Shown: piece after piece, positions 16,224 through 26,886 of the stretch | Layout: each line of letters begins with the position of its first letter | Numbering within the stretch: position 1 is the first letter of the stretch | Assembly (NCBI GenBank): GCA_949878495.1 | Contig: CATLAR010000002.1 | Location: forward strand, 1-63,289 | From: an uncultured Christensenella sp. | GTDB taxonomy: Bacteria; Bacillota; Clostridia; Christensenellales; Borkfalkiaceae | Length of the DNA: 63,289 nt | Direction: 5' to 3' | The notes under the pieces: generated by a model | The model's database searches: none | What the model saw: the letters and a program-made list of their open reading frames with translations, nothing else | What the model was told of the DNA's origin: nothing | Position numbers and translations under genes: made by a program

Positions 16224-16802
16224 ATGGCTACGAAGAAAGCATTGAAAAACGAAAAAGTATACAAAACGAGAGTTTTGGAAGCGTACGACAAAGAAGTAGT
16301 TCCCGCCCTCACCGAAAAGTTCGGCTACAAGAACCCTATGCAGGTGCCCAAGCTCGTTAAAATCATTTTAAGCTCGGGTCTCGGCGATATAAAGGACAAC
16401 GCAAAGTCTATTCAGATTGCCCAGAATGAAATGAAGATCATTTCGGGTCAGCAACCCGTCGTCTGCAAAGCGAAAAAGTCGGTTGCAAACTTTAAAGTCC
16501 GCGAGGGAATGCCCATCGGACTTAAAGTAACTCTGCGCGGCAAGATGATGTACGACTTCTTCGATAAATTCATCTCCATAGCTCTTCCCCGCGTTCGCGA
16601 CTTCCGCGGCGTACCCCGCGACAGTTTCGACGGCAAGGGCAACTACTGTATGGGCATTAAGGAACAGCTTATATTCCCCGAAATTCAATACGATCAGGTA
16701 GAGAAAATCCGCGGTATGGATATTTGCTTCGTAACGACTGCCAAGACGGACGAAGAAGCCAGAGAGCTTTTAAGGGCGCTCGGAATGCCCTTCAAGAAGT
16801 AA
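16224..16802 (+). CDS. rplE: 50S ribosomal protein L5
   Basis: [41 protein letters not shown]. Confidence 0.98.
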   Translation: MATKKALKNEKVYKTRVLEAYDKEVVPALTEKFGYKNPMQVPKLVKIILSSGLGDIKDNAKSIQIAQNEMKIISGQQPVVCKAKKSVANFKVREGMPIGLKVTLRGKMMYDFFDKFISIALPRVRDFRGVPRDSFDGKGNYCMGIKEQLIFPEIQYDQVEKIRGMDICFVTTAKTDEEARELLRALGMPFKK

Positions 16803-16812
16803 GGAGATAATT

Positions 16813-16998
16813 ATGGCAAAGAAAGCAATGATCAATAAGCAGCAGAAGCCTGCTAAATACTCTACGAGAGAATATACGAGATGCTCGATTTGCGGCAGAC
16901 CCCACGCGGTGCTCCGTAAATACGGCGTTTGCCGTATTTGTTTCAGAAATCTCGCATACAAGGGACAGATTCCCGGCGTGAAGAAATCGAGTTGGTAA
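16813..16998 (+). CDS. rpsZ: 30S ribosomal protein S14 type Z (zinc-binding)
   Basis: [48 protein letters not shown]. Confidence 0.98.
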   Translation: MAKKAMINKQQKPAKYSTREYTRCSICGRPHAVLRKYGVCRICFRNLAYKGQIPGVKKSSW

Positions 16999-17011
16999 GG
17001 AGAAGATAGAA

Positions 17012-17404
17012 ATGACAGATCCCATTGCAGATATGCTCACCCGCATCAGGAATGCGATAAGAGCAAATAAGGAAACGGTTGAAATTCCTTCGTCGAACAT
17101 GAAAAAAGCGATTGCCGATATACTCCTTTCCGAGGGCTATATTTCCGGCGTAGAGCTTGTAGAGGACGGTTTCAACGGCAAACTCGTCGTCACCCTTAAA
17201 TACGCGGGCAGAAAGAACCCCGTCATCCACAGCCTTAAAAGAGTATCCCGTCCCGGACTTCGCGTCTATTCGGACGTGGAAACTATGCCCAGGGTTATGG
17301 ACGGTTTGGGTATAGCTATCCTTTCCACCAACAAGGGAATTTTGACGGACAGACAGGCAAAAGCTCAGAACGTAGGCGGCGAAGTGCTGTGTTACGTTTG
17401 GTAA
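17012..17404 (+). CDS. rpsH: 30S ribosomal protein S8
   Basis: [44 protein letters not shown]. Confidence 0.99.
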   Translation: MTDPIADMLTRIRNAIRANKETVEIPSSNMKKAIADILLSEGYISGVELVEDGFNGKLVVTLKYAGRKNPVIHSLKRVSRPGLRVYSDVETMPRVMDGLGIAILSTNKGILTDRQAKAQNVGGEVLCYVW

Positions 17405-17418
17405 GGAGGTAATTTTAT

Positions 17419-17967
17419 ATGTCGAGAATAGGTAAATTACCCGTTGCCATTCCCGCGGGCGTAACCGTTACTTTCGAGAACGGCGTAGTTACGGTCAAAG
17501 GAAGCAAGGGCACGCTCACCCAGCAAATCGTGGGCGATATCGAAATTAAAGTAAACGGCGCCGAAGCTACCGTCGAGAAGACTTCGAACGCGGTCGGCAC
17601 CGACGCTAAGCACGGACTTTACCGCGCGCTTCTTCACAATATGGTAGTAGGCGTTTCTCAGGGCTACACCAAGGCGCTGAAGGTCAACGGCGTAGGCTGG
17701 AAGGTCGCTAAACAGGGCAACAAGCTCGTTATGAACGTAGGCTTCTCGCACCCCGTAGAGTTCGTAGAACCCGCGGGCGTTACGCTTGCTTGTCCCGCTC
17801 CCAACGAAATCACCGTTTCGGGCATCGATAAGGCGCTCGTCGGACAGATCGCGGCGGACATCCGCACCATCAGAAAACCCGAACCCTATCACGGCTACGG
17901 TATCGCGTACAAAGACGAGGTTATCGAGCGTAAGGAAGGCAAGACGGGAGGTAAAGGCAAGAAGTAA
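17419..17967 (+). CDS. rplF: 50S ribosomal protein L6
   Basis: MSRIGKLPVAIPAGVTV; PEPYHGYGIAYKDEVIERKEGKTGGKGKK. Confidence 0.99.
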   Translation: MSRIGKLPVAIPAGVTVTFENGVVTVKGSKGTLTQQIVGDIEIKVNGAEATVEKTSNAVGTDAKHGLYRALLHNMVVGVSQGYTKALKVNGVGWKVAKQGNKLVMNVGFSHPVEFVEPAGVTLACPAPNEITVSGIDKALVGQIAADIRTIRKPEPYHGYGIAYKDEVIERKEGKTGGKGKK

Positions 17968-18033
17968 TTCCGTGCGCCGCGCGGCGTAACGGAGGAGTGT
18001 TCCCGATAAGGGACGCTTGCCGAAGGAGATATT

Positions 18034-18402
18034 ATGATTAAAATGATAGATAAAAACGAGGAACGTGTAAGACGTCACGCGAGAGTGCGTAAAAAGATTT
18101 CGGGTACTGCCGAAACTCCCCGTCTTTGCGTTTACCGCAGTTTAAATCACATCTATGCTCAGGTCATCGACGATACGAAGGGCGTGACCCTTTGCTCGGC
18201 TTCGACTTTGGAGAAGGACGTCAAGGCTAAAACGGCCAAAATGACCAAGACGGACGCGGCTAAGGAAGTAGGCAAAGCGGTTGCCGAGAAAGCTAAGGCT
18301 CTTAAAATCGAGAGCGTAGTTTTCGACAGAGGCGGCTACATCTACACGGGACGCGTACAGGCAGTGGCAGACGGCGCAAGGGAAGCCGGACTCAATTTCT
18401 AA
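18034..18402 (+). CDS. rplR: 50S ribosomal protein L18
   Basis: [63 protein letters not shown]. Confidence 0.99.
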   Translation: MIKMIDKNEERVRRHARVRKKISGTAETPRLCVYRSLNHIYAQVIDDTKGVTLCSASTLEKDVKAKTAKMTKTDAAKEVGKAVAEKAKALKIESVVFDRGGYIYTGRVQAVADGAREAGLNF

Positions 18403-18412
18403 GGAGCGTATT

Positions 18413-18943
18413 ATGGAAGAAAAGAGAGAAAGACCTGCAAGAAGAGATAACAGAAGAAGGCAGGAAGACGACGGACTCATCAAAAAGCTTATCCAGGTAA
18501 ACAGGGTATCCAAGACCGTTAAGGGCGGACGCAATATGCGTTTCGCAGCGCTCGTAGTAGTCGGCGACGGCAAAGGTTCCGTAGGTTACGGTATGGCTAA
18601 GTCGAAAGAAGTTCCCGAGGCTATCGAAAAGGCAAACGCTCAGGCTAAGAAAAATATGAAGAAAGTCGCGCTTCAGGGCACGACCCTTCCCCACGGCGTA
18701 ATGGGCGTGTTCGGCAGAGGCTCCGTACTTATGATGCCCGCTGCGGAAGGTACCGGCGTTATAGCAGGCGGTCCCGTCCGTGCGGTAATGGAAGCCGCGG
18801 GCGTAAAGGACGTAAGAACCAAGTCGCACGGCACTTCCAACCCCATCAACTGCGTAAAGGCGGCTATCTGCGGACTTTACGACCTTAAATCGCCCGAAGA
18901 AATCGCGGCGGCGCGCGGCAAAGACGTCAGCGAGCTTAGATAA
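18413..18943 (+). CDS. rpsE: 30S ribosomal protein S5
   Basis: [45 protein letters not shown]. Confidence 0.99.
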   Translation: MEEKRERPARRDNRRRQEDDGLIKKLIQVNRVSKTVKGGRNMRFAALVVVGDGKGSVGYGMAKSKEVPEAIEKANAQAKKNMKKVALQGTTLPHGVMGVFGRGSVLMMPAAEGTGVIAGGPVRAVMEAAGVKDVRTKSHGTSNPINCVKAAICGLYDLKSPEEIAAARGKDVSELR

Positions 18944-18957
18944 CAGGGAGGCTAAAT

Positions 18958-19131
18958 ATGGTAAAAGTAACGTTAGTTAAGAGCACGAACGGCGAAATTG
19001 CTTCCGTAAAAGCTACGGTTGCCGCCCTCGGACTCAAAAAAATCCGTCAATCTAAAACTTTAGAGGAGAACGCTTGCAACCTCGGACAAATCGCCAAGGT
19101 CGCGCACCTCGTAAAGGTTGAGAAGGTTTAA
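18958..19131 (+). CDS. rpmD: 50S ribosomal protein L30 (missing from the ORF track)
   Basis: Translated by hand: MVKVTLVKSTNGEIASVKATVAALGLKKIRQSKTLEENACNLGQIAKVAHLVKVEKV. Confidence 0.96.
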   Translation: MVKVTLVKSTNGEIASVKATVAALGLKKIRQSKTLEENACNLGQIAKVAHLVKVEKV

Positions 19132-19142
19132 GGAGAAATACA

Positions 19143-19589
19143 ATGAGAATTGATACTTTATCGCCCGCAGAGGGCGCTAATACGCCCGCCAAAAGACTTG
19201 GCAGAGGCATTGGCTCGGGACTCGGCAAAACGTCGGGCAAGGGTCACAAAGGTCAGTGGGCGCGTTCGGGCGGCGGCGTTCGTCCCGGTTTCGAGGGCGG
19301 TCAGATGCCTCTCGCAAGAAGAATCCCCAAGCGCGGTTTCCACAACAAGTGGGCTACGAACTATACGATTATCAACCTTAGCCAGCTTGAGAACGTTCCC
19401 GCCGGCACGGTAGTAGACTTCGGTTACGTAAGACTTAACGGTCTTTGCAAGGAAGTCAAAAACTCGGCAGGTCTCAAAGTTCTCGGCACAGGCGAGCTTA
19501 AAGTCGCACTTACCGTAAAAGCAGCTAAATTCTCCGCAACCGCAAAGGAAGCTATCGAAAAAGCGGGCGGCACGGCAGAGCAGGTATAA
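19143..19589 (+). CDS. rplO: 50S ribosomal protein L15
   Basis: AKRLGRGIGSGLGKTSGKGHKGQWARSGGGVRPGFEGGQMPLARRIPKRGF. Confidence 0.99.
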   Translation: MRIDTLSPAEGANTPAKRLGRGIGSGLGKTSGKGHKGQWARSGGGVRPGFEGGQMPLARRIPKRGFHNKWATNYTIINLSQLENVPAGTVVDFGYVRLNGLCKEVKNSAGLKVLGTGELKVALTVKAAKFSATAKEAIEKAGGTAEQV

Positions 19590-19675
19590 ACAGCTTAAAC
19601 CGCGCATAGCGGTTATGCTCCCCAAAAAATTCACCGCATACGCGCTTCGGCGCGCGTGCGTGAGGAGTTATCTTT

Positions 19676-21034
19676 ATGTTTGAAACAATAAAAAATTGTT
19701 TTAAGGTCAAGGAAATACGAAAAAAGATTTGGATAACCCTGCTTTTGTTGCTCGTATTCAGACTTGGCTGTTATATCCCCGTTCCGGGCATTGACCCCAA
19801 ACAGTTCAGCGAAGCTATCGGTACCAACGATTTCCTCGGCATTATGTCGTCGATAACGGGCGGATCGCTTGCCAACGCCACGCTGTTTGCCTTGGGAATT
19901 AGCCCGTATATCAACGCGTCGATTATAATTCAGCTTCTTACCGTTGGTATTCCCGCCCTGGAACGTCTTTCCAAACAGGGTGAGGACGGCAGGAAGAAAA
20001 TCGCGCAGATTACCCGTTATGTGACTATCGCGCTTGCGGTTGCGCAGGCGATTGGTATAATCGTCAACTTCGGTATTCAGGGCGACGCGCTCCGTCTCTC
20101 GCTTTTTGGTGCAGGCGAAGTCAACGTATTGTCTGAAACAGCGGCAAAATGGGTTGCGGGGATTTTCCTCACCGTCGTCTATACTGCGGGTGCAATGCTC
20201 GTTATGTGGATAGGCGAGAGAATTACCGAGTACGGTATTTCCAACGGTATTTCGCTTATAATCTTCATCGGTATACTTTCGACCGCGGGACTTAACATCG
20301 TTGAAAACTTCAAGCAGGGTTTCAGCGGCGATTATTCGAGGTTCTGGGAACTTCTCGGTTTCGTTATCCTTACGGTTGTCGAATTTGCGGCAATCGTAAC
20401 CGTAGACCTTTCCGAAAGAAGAATCCCCGTTCAGTATGCAAAGCAGGTAAAGGGCAGAAGAATGTACGGCGGTCAGTCGTCCGTCATTCCCATCAGAATC
20501 GCGGGTTCGGGCGTTATGCCTCTTATCTTCGCGTTCGCGCTCATTTCCTTCCCCCAGATGATAATCAGCTTGTTCTGGCCCAACAGCGGCGCAAACACGG
20601 GTATCACCAACTGGTTCTCGGGTTCGTCCCCCTATTGGTACGGACAGCTCATCTATATGGTTGCGCTTTGCTTGCTCATCTTCGCGTTTGCATTCTTCTA
20701 TGCGTCGATGCAGTTCAACCCCGAGGACGTTTCCAAGACCATTCAGCAGAACGGCGGCTTTATTCAGGGTATCAGACCTGGCAAACCGACTTCGGACTAT
20801 TTAAAGAAGATTTCCAACAGAATTACGTTGTTCGGAGCGATCTATCTTTCGATCGTAGCGTTTATCCCTTCTATACTGTCGATGGTGCTTTCGTCGCTGG
20901 GAATGGACAATCTCACGCTGCTTTCGGTATTCTCCACGACGGGTATTCTGATCGTCGTTTCGGTTGCGCTCGAGCTTGACAAGCAGCTTGAATCGCAGCT
21001 TATGATGAAGAATTATAAGGGCTTCCTTAAATAA
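19676..21034 (+). CDS. secY: Preprotein translocase subunit SecY
   Basis: RLGCYIPVPGID; LFALGISPYINASIIIQLLTVGIP; ISNGISLIIFIGI. Confidence 0.99.
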   Translation: MFETIKNCFKVKEIRKKIWITLLLLLVFRLGCYIPVPGIDPKQFSEAIGTNDFLGIMSSITGGSLANATLFALGISPYINASIIIQLLTVGIPALERLSKQGEDGRKKIAQITRYVTIALAVAQAIGIIVNFGIQGDALRLSLFGAGEVNVLSETAAKWVAGIFLTVVYTAGAMLVMWIGERITEYGISNGISLIIFIGILSTAGLNIVENFKQGFSGDYSRFWELLGFVILTVVEFAAIVTVDLSERRIPVQYAKQVKGRRMYGGQSSVIPIRIAGSGVMPLIFAFALISFPQMIISLFWPNSGANTGITNWFSGSSPYWYGQLIYMVALCLLIFAFAFFYASMQFNPEDVSKTIQQNGGFIQGIRPGKPTSDYLKKISNRITLFGAIYLSIVAFIPSILSMVLSSLGMDNLTLLSVFSTTGILIVVSVALELDKQLESQLMMKNYKGFLK

Positions 21035-21044
21035 TATTTCAACG

Positions 21045-21077
21045 CATATAAGCGGCGCAATACTTCGTTGCGCTCCG
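21045..21077 (+). repeat. Family B repeat downstream of secY
   Basis: catataagcggcgcaatacttcgttgcgctccg. Confidence 0.75.
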
Positions 21078-21092
21078 TACAGAGAGCAACCA

Positions 21093-21307
21093 TTGATAGA
21101 GGAACGGCAGTTCTTTCTATTGACAAGAAACTAAGAAATTTAGTTAAGCGGAACGCTTACGTTTGATTGGAACGGCAGTTCGTTCTATTGACAAGAAACT
21201 AAGAAATTTGGTTAAGCGGAACGCTTACGGAACGCTTACGTTTGATTGGAACGGCAGTTCGTTCTATTGACAAGAAATTAAGATACGAGGTTAAGCGGAA
21301 CGCTTAT
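21093..21307 (+). repeat. Tandem ~68-bp repeat, three copies, ending at the adk start codon
   Basis: tttgattggaacggcagttcgttctattgacaagaaactaagaaatttggttaagcggaacgcttacg at ~21093, 21162 and 21241, with an extra gaacgcttacg at 21230-21240. Confidence 0.95.
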
Positions 21308-21926
21308 GAACATTATTCTTTTAGGCGCGCCCGGCGCAGGCAAGGGCACGCAGGCAAGCAAAATTGCCGCAAAGTACAATCTTTTGCATATCTCCACGGG
21401 CGACATTTTCCGCGCTAACATCAAAAACGGAACAGAAATCGGCAAGCTCGCAAAATCGTATATCGACGCGGGCAAGCTCGTCCCCGACGAGGTAACCTGC
21501 AAAATAGTCGAAGACAGACTGACCTGGGACGACGCCAAAAACGGCTATATGCTCGACGGATTCCCCCGCAACCTGTTTCAGGCTAAAGAGCTTGACAAGT
21601 TCGCAAAGGTCGACCTTTGCCTTAATATCAACGTCGACGAAGGACTGCTTATGGACAGAATTTGCGGCAGACGCGTTTGCGCTTGCGGCGAGAGCTACCA
21701 TATCACTACTCTTAACGGCGCGACGACTTGCGCAAAGTGCGGCGGCGAACTCTATCAGCGTGCGGACGACAACCCCGAGACGGTCAAGTCCCGCCTCGAT
21801 ACTTACAACACCCAGACGGCTCCGCTCATCGATTATTATCAGAAACAGGGCAAGCTCGCTACCGTTACCAGCGGCGAAGGCTCTCCCGACGAAGTGTTCG
21901 CACAAATAGTCAAAATCCTTAAATAA
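21306..21926 (+). CDS. adk: Adenylate kinase (zinc-lid type)
   Basis: MNIILLGAPGAGKGTQASKIAAKYNLLHISTGDIFR; CACGESYH...CAKCGGELYQRADDN. Confidence 0.99.
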   Translation: MNIILLGAPGAGKGTQASKIAAKYNLLHISTGDIFRANIKNGTEIGKLAKSYIDAGKLVPDEVTCKIVEDRLTWDDAKNGYMLDGFPRNLFQAKELDKFAKVDLCLNINVDEGLLMDRICGRRVCACGESYHITTLNGATTCAKCGGELYQRADDNPETVKSRLDTYNTQTAPLIDYYQKQGKLATVTSGEGSPDEVFAQIVKILK

Positions 21927-21932
21927 TAAGGC

Positions 21933-21978
21933 TCATTCTTGCCCTCTCCTTGAGGAGAGGGATAGGGGTGAGGTGTCA
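21933..21978. repeat. Family A repeat half between adk and map
   Basis: cttgccctctccttgaggagagggataggggtgaggtgt. Confidence 0.7.
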
Positions 21979-22040
21979 ATTCCCGAGGGGAACCAAGTAA
22001 TTGCTTGCTTCTCCGCGTTGGGTAGCATGATTCGGTTAAA

Positions 22041-22787
22041 ATGATAACTATCAAAAACGACAAAGAAATCGAATATATGCGTGAAAGCTGCCGAATTGCC
22101 AAGGAAACTCTGGAATTCGTCGGCAGACACATTCACGCGGGTATGACAACCAAGGAAGTCGACGAACTCGTCTATAAATATATAACTTCCTGCGGCGCGT
22201 ACCCTTCCGAACTCGGCTACGAGGGCTACCCCGCGAGTTCGTGCGTATCCGTAAACGAAGTCGTCGTCCACGGCATTCCGTCGGACAGAGTTATCCTTGA
22301 CGGAGATATCGTCAGCGTAGACATAGTAGCCGAGAAAAACGGCTACCACGGCGATGCGGCAAGAACGTTTCTTATCGGTAACGTTTCCGAAGAAAAAAGA
22401 CGCCTCGTCAAAGTAACCGAGGAATGCTTTTTCAAAGCGTTGGAGGACCTGCGCGAAGGCTCGCGCATCGGCGATATAGGCGCCGCAGTCCAAGCGCACG
22501 CCGAGAGCCACGGCTACGGAGTAGTTCGGGCGCTCACGGGTCACGGTATAGGCAAAAGTATGCACGAGGATCCGTCGGTTCCCAATTACGGCAAGCGCGG
22601 CACGGGCGTACGGCTCAGAGCGGGCACAACTATCTGTATCGAGCCGATGATCAATATGGGCACTTACAGGGTGTATATGGACGAGCAGGACGGCTGGACT
22701 ATCGTCACCGCAGACGGCAAACCCGCAGCGCATTACGAAAATACCGTGCTTATAACCAAGGACGGAGTGGAGATATTGACTTTATGA
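22041..22787 (+). CDS. map: Methionine aminopeptidase, type I
   Basis: YPSELGYEGYPASSCVSVNEVVVHGIPSDR; HGIGKSMHEDPSVPNYG; IEPMINMG. Confidence 0.98.
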   Translation: MITIKNDKEIEYMRESCRIAKETLEFVGRHIHAGMTTKEVDELVYKYITSCGAYPSELGYEGYPASSCVSVNEVVVHGIPSDRVILDGDIVSVDIVAEKNGYHGDAARTFLIGNVSEEKRRLVKVTEECFFKALEDLREGSRIGDIGAAVQAHAESHGYGVVRALTGHGIGKSMHEDPSVPNYGKRGTGVRLRAGTTICIEPMINMGTYRVYMDEQDGWTIVTADGKPAAHYENTVLITKDGVEILTL

Positions 22788-23092
22788 GAGTTACGACTCC
22801 CGAAATCGGAGCAATATGCCAAAGCAGACAGGGCAGGGACAAGGACAGATATTATATAATCTCCGAAGTGCTTTCCGAAGAAAGCGTGCTCGTCACCGAC
22901 GGCAACTTCAAGCGCCTCGCTTCGCCCAAGAAAAAGAACGTCAAGCACCTTAAACTGCTCCCCGAAAAAGCCGAGAGCATCGCGCTCAAACTGATCGGCG
23001 GCGAAAAGGTGTTCGACACGGAAATATATTCCGCGCTCAAAAATTATAATTATCCCAAACCTGCCGAAGAAAATTCGGACGATAAAAAATAA
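22784..23092 (+). CDS. KOW-like RNA-binding protein of ribosomal operons
   Basis: [53 protein letters not shown] overlap with map. Confidence 0.8.
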   Translation: MRVTTPEIGAICQSRQGRDKDRYYIISEVLSEESVLVTDGNFKRLASPKKKNVKHLKLLPEKAESIALKLIGGEKVFDTEIYSALKNYNYPKPAEENSDDKK

Positions 23093-23102
23093 GAGGTATC
23101 TG

Positions 23103-23324
23103 ATGTCCAAAGACGACGTTATCGAAACGGAAGGCAAAGTAATAGAATGCCTTCCCAACGCAACTTTCAAAGTAAAATTGTCTAACGGTCACGTTATAAC
23201 GGCTTATATATCCGGCAAACTCCGCCTAAACTATATAAGAATAATCGAGGGCGACAACGTAAAACTCGAAATCAGCCCCTACGACCTCACTAAGGGACGG
23301 ATAATCTGGCGTTCCAAGAATTAA
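23103..23324 (+). CDS. infA: Translation initiation factor IF-1
   Basis: [52 protein letters not shown]. Confidence 0.98.
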   Translation: MSKDDVIETEGKVIECLPNATFKVKLSNGHVITAYISGKLRLNYIRIIEGDNVKLEISPYDLTKGRIIWRSKN

Positions 23325-23382
23325 AATTCAACTACGAAAAGCGGTATCACCGCCCTAAAATAAGTTATTTTGGAGAAAAATT

Positions 23383-23499
23383 ATGAAAGTAAGACCTTCC
23401 GTTAAACCTATGTGCGACAAATGCAAAGTAATCAAAAGAAACGGCAAAGTAATGGTTATTTGCAGCAAAAATAAGAGCCATAAACAAAGACAGGGTTAA
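23383..23499 (+). CDS. rpmJ: 50S ribosomal protein L36 (missing from the ORF track)
   Basis: Translated by hand: [38 protein letters not shown]. Confidence 0.97.
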   Translation: MKVRPSVKPMCDKCKVIKRNGKVMVICSKNKSHKQRQG

Positions 23500-23514
23500 A
23501 CTCTTTATTTACGT

Positions 23515-23565
23515 TTCAACGCATATAAGCGTCGCAATTCAACGTCAGGCTCGCGCCGCCTCGGT
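23515..23565 (+). repeat. Family B repeat downstream of rpmJ
   Basis: tcaacgcatataagcgtcgcaattcaacgtcaggctcgcgccgcctcgg. Confidence 0.65.
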
Positions 23566-23756
23566 AAGGCTGACGCCTTCGGTACGACACTTACGCATAG
23601 TAAGCTCGCTTGGCGGTGTTCGCTTTCCTTGACTTGCTCGCTTCTCTGCGTTGGGGGAACTCGGGTATGCGCAAACCGGGTGCGTTTGTAAAAAATGTGA
23701 TTTTTGCGCGCTCAGTAAATATTTATAATTTTATTATCGCGCGCCCTTAAAATCGT

Positions 23757-23785
23757 TTGCAAACGCAAAAAGTTTGTGGTATAAT
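23757..23785 (+). promoter_or_regulatory. Promoter of the alpha operon (rpsM-rplQ)
   Basis: TTGCAA (23757-23762), 17 bp, TATAAT (23780-23785) with TG extension. Confidence 0.75.
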
Positions 23786-23955
23786 TTACCATAGCATTTT
23801 GTGCAAAAAAGCACGGAATTCCGCTCCGAAACGGGGCAAATGAAAACAATCACGCATTCAATCTCCGCCTGCATTCCAAATTTTAGGGCGGGGATTTAAC
23901 GCGGTTTACACATATAATCACACATTATTAAAGGAATTGGAGGAAATAAATCAAT

Positions 23956-24330
23956 ATGGCACGTATTGCCGGTGTAGATTTACCCAGAGAAAAGAGAGTC
24001 GAAATCGGACTCACCTATATCTACGGTATCGGTTTAAAAACCTCGCAGCAGATCCTCAAAGCGACGGGCGTAGACCCCGACACGCGCGTTAAGGACCTCG
24101 ACGAGCAGACCGTATCGAAATTAAGAGAATATATCGATCACAATATCAGAGTAGAAGGCGAACTCCGCACGGAAGTTTCGCTGAATATCAAGCGTCTTAT
24201 GGAAATAGGCTGCTACCGCGGAATCCGTCACAGAAAGGGCTTGCCCGTCCGCGGTCAATCCACCAAGACCAACGCAAGGACGAGAAAAGGTCCCCGCCGC
24301 ACCGTAGCCAAGAAGAAGGGCGCGAAGTAA
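23956..24330 (+). CDS. rpsM: 30S ribosomal protein S13
   Basis: [49 protein letters not shown]. Confidence 0.99.
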   Translation: MARIAGVDLPREKRVEIGLTYIYGIGLKTSQQILKATGVDPDTRVKDLDEQTVSKLREYIDHNIRVEGELRTEVSLNIKRLMEIGCYRGIRHRKGLPVRGQSTKTNARTRKGPRRTVAKKKGAK

Positions 24331-24342
24331 GGAGGATAGAAT

Positions 24343-24741
24343 ATGGCAGCACAGAAAAGACAAGCTACTACGAGAAAGCGCAGAGAGCTTAAAAAGGTTG
24401 ACAGAGGTCAGGTTCACATTCAGTCCTCTTTCAACAATACGCTCGTTACCGTTACCGATTTACAGGGTAACGCAATAAGCTGGTGTTCGGCAGGCAGCCT
24501 CGGCTTCAAGGGTTCGAGAAAAGGCACGCCGTTCGCAGCGCAGCAGGCAACCGAAACCGCTGTTAAAGCGGCTAAGGAACACGGACTGCGTTCTGCGGAA
24601 GTTTACGTAAAGGGTCCCGGAGCGGGCAGAGAGTCGGCAATCCGCGCAATCGGCGCGTGCGAAGTAGAAATCACGCTTATTTCCGACGTTTCCCCCATTC
24701 CCCACAACGGTTGCAGACCGCCCAAGCGCCGCAGAGTATAA
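24343..24741 (+). CDS. rpsK: 30S ribosomal protein S11
   Basis: [43 protein letters not shown]. Confidence 0.99.
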   Translation: MAAQKRQATTRKRRELKKVDRGQVHIQSSFNNTLVTVTDLQGNAISWCSAGSLGFKGSRKGTPFAAQQATETAVKAAKEHGLRSAEVYVKGPGAGRESAIRAIGACEVEITLISDVSPIPHNGCRPPKRRRV

Positions 24742-24755
24742 GGAGGTATTGATTT

Positions 24756-25385
24756 ATGGCAACTTACAGAGAGGCTAAATGCCGCCTTTGCAGAAGAGAG
24801 GGCGGAAAGCTGTTTTTAAAAGGCGATAAATGTTTCAACGGCAAGTGCCCGTTCGAGAAGAGACCCGTAGCGCCCGGCGCGCACGGTCTTGCATCCGCAA
24901 GAAAGAAGGTTTCGGAATACGGCAAACAGCTCCGCGAGAAACAGAAGGTCAAGAGAATTTACGGCGTTCAGGAAGGTCAGTTCCGCGCTTGTTACGAGAA
25001 AGCCGACAGAATGAAGGGCATTACCGGTGAAAATATGCTCTCCCTTCTCGAGCGCAGACTCGACAACGTAATCTACCGTATGGGCGTAGGCGTAAGCCGC
25101 GCGCAGTCCCGCCAGCTCGTTAATCACGGACATTTCCTCGTAAACGGAAAGAAAGTAAACGTTCCGTCGTACGTAGTCAAGGTAGGCGACGTAATCACCG
25201 TTAAAGAAAGCAAGTCGTCCAACAAATATTTCGAGGCGTTGAAGTCCGTTAAAGGCGGCAACACCCCCAAATGGTTGGAATTCAATCTTGAAAAATTACA
25301 GGGAAAGATTTTGGCATTGCCCGCAAGAGAAGATATTGACAGTCAGATTTCAGAGCATATGATTGTCGAGCTGTACTCCAAGTAA
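24756..25385 (+). CDS. rpsD: 30S ribosomal protein S4 (zinc-binding form)
   Basis: [62 protein letters not shown]. Confidence 0.99.
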   Translation: MATYREAKCRLCRREGGKLFLKGDKCFNGKCPFEKRPVAPGAHGLASARKKVSEYGKQLREKQKVKRIYGVQEGQFRACYEKADRMKGITGENMLSLLERRLDNVIYRMGVGVSRAQSRQLVNHGHFLVNGKKVNVPSYVVKVGDVITVKESKSSNKYFEALKSVKGGNTPKWLEFNLEKLQGKILALPAREDIDSQISEHMIVELYSK

Positions 25386-25411
25386 AAAGTAAATAAAAAG
25401 GAGGAAGTTTT

Positions 25412-26365
25412 ATGATCGAAATGGATATGCCCAAAATCGAGGTAACGGAGTCGGACGACAGAGCTTACGCGAAAGTCGTCGTCGAACCGCTTGAAAAGGG
25501 CTTCGGTCTTACGATAGGCAACTGCCTTAGAAGAATACTCTTGTCCGCGCTCCCCGGAGCCGCGGCGCAGGGGATAAGGTTTTTGGACGGCAGTGTCAAG
25601 CACGAATTTTCGGCAATTCCCGGCGTTAAAGAGGACGTTACGGAAATAATCCTTAACATCAAAACGCTTGCTATCAAAACGGCTGTGACCGACGCGGATT
25701 ACGTAAAGGTCGTTCACCTGTACAAGGAAGGTCCTTGCGAAGTAAAGGCAAGCGACGTTTCCGACGACGCGGAGATTGAAATCATCAACGGCGACGCCCA
25801 CATCTGCACCGTGGACGAAGGCGGCAAGATAGATATGGAAATAACGATAGGCAGGGGGCGCGGCTACAAAGGCGCGGATCACACCAAAACGGAGCTTATC
25901 GATTATATTCCCATAGACAGCATTTACACGCCCGTCAAAAAGGTAAACTACTCGGTTGAAAATACCCGCGTAGGACAGAACACCGACTTTGACAAACTTA
26001 CGCTCGAAGTCTGGACGAACGGCGCGTTTGCGGCAAAAGAGATAGTATCTCTCGCGGCAAAGATAATGCAGGACCACATTACGCTTTTCGTAGACCTTTC
26101 TGACACGATCAGGGGACTTGACATTCTCGTTAAAAACGAGGACGACAAGCAGGCGAAAATTCTTGCTATGGCAATCGAGGATATGGACCTTTCCGTCCGT
26201 TCCTACAACTGCTTAAAGCGCGCAAACATACACACTGTGGAAGACCTTACGAAGAAAACCGAAGACGAAATGTTGAAGGTAAGAAACCTTGGCAGAAAGT
26301 CTTTGGACGAGGTAATTCTCAAACTCGAATCGTACGGACTTTCGTTATCAAACAAGGAGGACTAA
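25412..26365 (+). CDS. rpoA: RNA polymerase alpha subunit
   Basis: [33 protein letters not shown]; alpha[44 protein letters not shown]. Confidence 0.99.
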   Translation: MIEMDMPKIEVTESDDRAYAKVVVEPLEKGFGLTIGNCLRRILLSALPGAAAQGIRFLDGSVKHEFSAIPGVKEDVTEIILNIKTLAIKTAVTDADYVKVVHLYKEGPCEVKASDVSDDAEIEIINGDAHICTVDEGGKIDMEITIGRGRGYKGADHTKTELIDYIPIDSIYTPVKKVNYSVENTRVGQNTDFDKLTLEVWTNGAFAAKEIVSLAAKIMQDHITLFVDLSDTIRGLDILVKNEDDKQAKILAMAIEDMDLSVRSYNCLKRANIHTVEDLTKKTEDEMLKVRNLGRKSLDEVILKLESYGLSLSNKED

Positions 26366-26368
26366 AAA

Positions 26369-26875
26369 ATGCCCGGCAAATTAGGAAGAACAGCGGAGCA
26401 GAGAGAAGCTCTTTTGAGAAATCAGGCGTCGGAACTTCTGTGGTACGGAAAAATCACCACCACTAAGGCAAAGGCGAAAGAACTTCAACCTTACGTTGAA
26501 AAAATAATCACCAAGGCTATTCGCGTTTACGACGACAATATCGCTTTCGAAGTCGTTAAAACGGACAAGAAGGGTAAGGAAGTCAAGGAAAAGAGCACGA
26601 AAGACAGCCCCAGGAAGCTTGCGGTTCGCCGCCAGCTTATGGGCAAACTCCGCGACTTGCAGGAAGTTAAACCCTTCGGTGAGAAGAAGTCTGAATTCAA
26701 GGCGAGGACTGCGGATATCCAGCACCCCCTTATGGAGAAACTTTTCAACGAAATCGCGCCTAAATATGCGACTCGCGCACAGGAAAGCGGCCAGGGCGGC
26801 GGCTACACGAGAATTTATCTTCTCGGACAGCGTCGCGGCGACGGTGCGGAAGAAGCTATCATCGAATTAATCTAA
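26369..26875 (+). CDS. rplQ: 50S ribosomal protein L17
   Basis: KLGRTAEQREALLRNQASELLWYGKITTTKAKAKE; GGGYTRIYLLGQRRGDGAEEAIIELI. Confidence 0.98.
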   Translation: MPGKLGRTAEQREALLRNQASELLWYGKITTTKAKAKELQPYVEKIITKAIRVYDDNIAFEVVKTDKKGKEVKEKSTKDSPRKLAVRRQLMGKLRDLQEVKPFGEKKSEFKARTADIQHPLMEKLFNEIAPKYATRAQESGQGGGYTRIYLLGQRRGDGAEEAIIELI

Positions 26876-26886
26876 AATTACTCAAA

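Noticed and set aside
21093-21307. Possible CRISPR array at the secY-adk tandem repeat
   Set aside because: 68-bp units are directly adjacent without unique spacers
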